Below, piece after piece: positions 61,213 to 64,000 of a stretch of DNA of 64,000 bases. The notes beneath the pieces were generated by a model. The model worked only from the letters and a program-made list of their open reading frames with translations, was not told the DNA's origin and ran no database searches. The translations under genes and the position numbers were made by a program. The DNA comes from Sapria himalayana (lineage: Eukaryota > Streptophyta > Magnoliopsida > Malpighiales > Rafflesiaceae). The stretch's first letter is position 1. Each line of letters begins with the position of its first letter. The stretch is from the NCBI GenBank assembly GCA_029783825.1, contig JAREIK010000524.1, positions 131,587-195,586 on the forward strand, in the 5' to 3' direction.

Positions 61213-64000
61213 CAAATAGTTAGATAGATAGATAGGTTGATAGATTGATAGATTGATAAATAGATAGATAGATAAATAGATAGATAGATAGATAAATAAA
61301 TAGAGAGATAGATAGATAGCTATATACATTGGTAAAAATATAAATAAGTAGATAGATAAAAAGACTGTTAGATAGTTCAACAAATAGTCTAATAGACTAA
61401 TATACTAATAGACTAATTGATAGAAATATAGTTAGATAATCAGATAGATATAAAAAAAGATTGACATTTCAACTGATAGCCAGATTGATATAAAAAAAGA
61501 TAGACATATCGATTGATAGCCAGATTGATAAATTAACAAATAGATATATAGATTGATAAATAGATCGAAAAATAGATAGATAGATAGATATAAAGACAGA
61601 TAGATATTTTCATAGATAAATAGTTAGAAAAATAGACAGATAAAAAGTTAAATAAGTATATTGTTACATAGATTGATATGATATATAGACATTTAAATAA
61701 ATAAACAAATAAAAAGTTGGACATATAGATAGATAGACAAATATACATATAAATAGATAAAATATAGATAGCTATAAAGATAGAAAAATAGATAGATAGA
61801 CAAATAAAAAAATAGATCGATAATAAATAGATAAAATAATACACTAATAGATAGCAAGATAGATAGATAGATAGATAGATAAACAGATAGATAGATTGAT
61901 TGATTGAAAGATAGCCAAATTGACATAAAGATATATAGTAGATATAAAGATTTATAGATAGATAGATTGAAAAATAGTTAGATAAATATGTATACACTTA
62001 TATGTATATTCATTGATTGATAGATAGATAAACATACATGCAGATAGATAATAGATATATAGCTAGATAGATAGATAGACAGATAGATACATTATAAACA
62101 TTGTATATAGATAGATAGATATGTAGATAAATAGTCAGATAATGAGATATACACATAGATTGATTGATAGATAGATAGATATATAGATAGATACATATAC
62201 TGATAGAAAGAGAGAAAGATCGAGATATAGATATGCAAATAGACTGGAAGATAGATTTATAGATAGCTAGAAAGAGAGATAGGAAGAGAGACATATAGAA
62301 AGATAGATATATACATAGATAGACAGGTTGAATGATAGACAGATAGACAAATAGACTGATAGACCAATAGAAAGATAGAAATAAATAATAAAGATAGATT
62401 GATAGAGACACAAATTTCTAGATATATAGATAGGCAGATAGATAGATAAACACATAAATAGATAGAAACATAGACATATAGACACCACACACCAAAATAT
62501 ATATTATATATATATATATATATAATAAATTAGATAGATAATTAGATAGATAAATAGATAAAATGATAGATAATAGTTAGATAGACAAATAGATAAATAA
62601 ATAGATAAACATATCGGTAGATAAGGAAATATAAAGTTAGACAGATAAAAAGATATCTAGATAGATAAATAGATAAATAATAGATAGATAGATGGATAGA
62701 TAGATAGATTGTACATATATATTGAAAACCATATAAATAGTCAAATAGATAATAAAAAGATAGATAGTTAGATATACATATAAATCCCTAGACAGATAGA
62801 TAGATAAGCAGATAGGTAGATTTGAAAATATGAAGATATATAGATATATTAGATATAAAGGTATATACATAGATAAATTGATAAATAGATCGATGGATGG
62901 ATAATTATATAGATAATACATAGAAAGATAAGCAGATAGTCAAATATATATAGATATAACGATCGATAAATAGATAGACATAAAGATAGATAGATAGACA
63001 AATAGATGATAGATAGATACACATATAGATATGTAGATAGCTAATGAGATTTACAAATAGATAAAGATAGATAGATCACTCATATAGTTATAAAGATAAT
63101 AAAATAGATAGATAGATTGTTAGATAGTTAGATTGAAATATAGATAGATAGACATATAGATACATAAACACATAGAAAGGATAGACAAATAAACAAATAT
63201 ACATATAGGTTGATACATAGATAATTGAAAGATAAATAAACAGATAGACAAATAGAATGATAGACTAAAAAATAGATAGATAGTTTGGGTAATAGAAAGA
63301 TAGAAAGATAGATAAATTGATTGATACATAGACAATTATATTTAGACAATTAGAAAGATAAACAAATAATAGATAGACATCAGATAGATAGATAAATAGA
63401 TAAACAAATAGATTAGTAGATAGATAGATTAACTGATAGATAGATTCACAAATAGATAGATGTATAGATATATAAATAGATAGATAGATTGATTGATTGA
63501 TAGAAATATAGATAGATATATAGATATACAAATTGACAAATGATAGATAGATTGAGAGATAGACAAATAGATAGATAAATAGTTAGATAGCTTGATTGAT
63601 AGATAATGAATTAGATTTATAGAAAGATAGAAAGATTAACAGATTCACAAATTGATAGATAGATAGTTATATAGAAATATAGACCTATGGATAGTAAGAT
63701 AGATATATATATAGATAGAGAGATATACACAGATAGATAGTTAGGTAAATATATCGATAGATATATAAATAAATAGATAGACAAATAGATGGAATGATAA
63801 AAAACTTATAGACTAATAGATAGATAGAGATCTAGACACACAAATATATAGAAAGATTGAAAGATTCATTGATTGATAAGAAATAGTTAGACAAAAATAT
63901 AGATAAATAGATATACAGAGAAATAAAATATAGATATACGAATATATAGTTAGATATATAGATAGTCATATATATATATAGACAAATAGATAAATAGTTA

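Larger units (their letters stand above)
50213..64000 (+). repeat. Satellite array E: degenerate (GATA)n, 13.8 kb, to the window end
   Basis: Continuous GATA-type satellite with variant patches and TA, CA and GA tracts, such as (GA)n at about 51749-51771 next to (TA)n. No gene, RNA or transposon end is visible. Minus-strand open frames up to 308 residues (56666-57592) read only Tyr-Ile-Leu-Ser variants. The array continues past the window end. Confidence 0.95.

Overview
This window is plant nuclear repeat DNA, with no host gene that I can support. The evidence is two copies of a plant-type LINE (ORF1 with a DUF4283 domain and a CCHC knuckle; ORF2 with APE endonuclease, reverse transcriptase, zf-RVT and RNase H), a hAT-Ac transposon, and one terminus of a CACTA transposon. 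The sequence does not fix the lineage beyond a flowering plant. Everything protein-like is decayed by stops or frameshifts. About 43 kb of the 64 kb is degenerate tetranucleotide satellite, read as TCTA on the + strand on the left and GATA on the right.

Layout. 1-4128: LINE copy 1 on the minus strand, cut by the window start. 4129-16335: TCTA array A. 16336-26352: a 10-kb nest inside the TCTA array, made of LINE copy 2 on the minus strand (RNase H, zf-RVT, RT, endonuclease, ORF1). Its ORF1 is split at the zinc knuckle by a 3.5-kb hAT element (22101-25601) with an 8-bp target duplication (7 of 8 bases match). The left end of the nest (16336-17120) has A-tailed, LTR-like features and shares its last 110 bp or so with another element at 49.5 kb. 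26353-39500: TCTA array B. 39501-40157: a 0.66-kb non-satellite spacer where the satellite switches strand. 40158-42163: GATA array C. 42164-47166: an AT-rich block with four copies of a ~200-bp repeat, TATG microsatellites and a TGTACATATA minisatellite, ending at a CACTA terminus at 47166. 47167-49541: GATA array D. 49542-50212: a small retroposon or solo LTR. 50213-64000: GATA array E.

The many long open frames in the arrays are a consequence of the repeat. TCTA read in any frame gives Ser-Ile-Tyr-Leu with no stop, and the complementary GATA strand gives a stop every fourth codon. They are not genes, but they mark satellite polarity, which flips at the 39.5-40.2 kb spacer.

The most interesting structure is in the satellite itself. 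Array A and the start of array B carry a higher-order repeat of four ordered variant blocks (CTTGACT-rich, TTAGTC-rich, TATCTC-rich, ACCTACCT). Two neighbouring copies keep a constant offset of about 1.3 kb. The series resumes on the far side of the LINE nest, so arrays A and B were one array before the insertion. All identifiable retroelements have the same polarity relative to the GATA strand.
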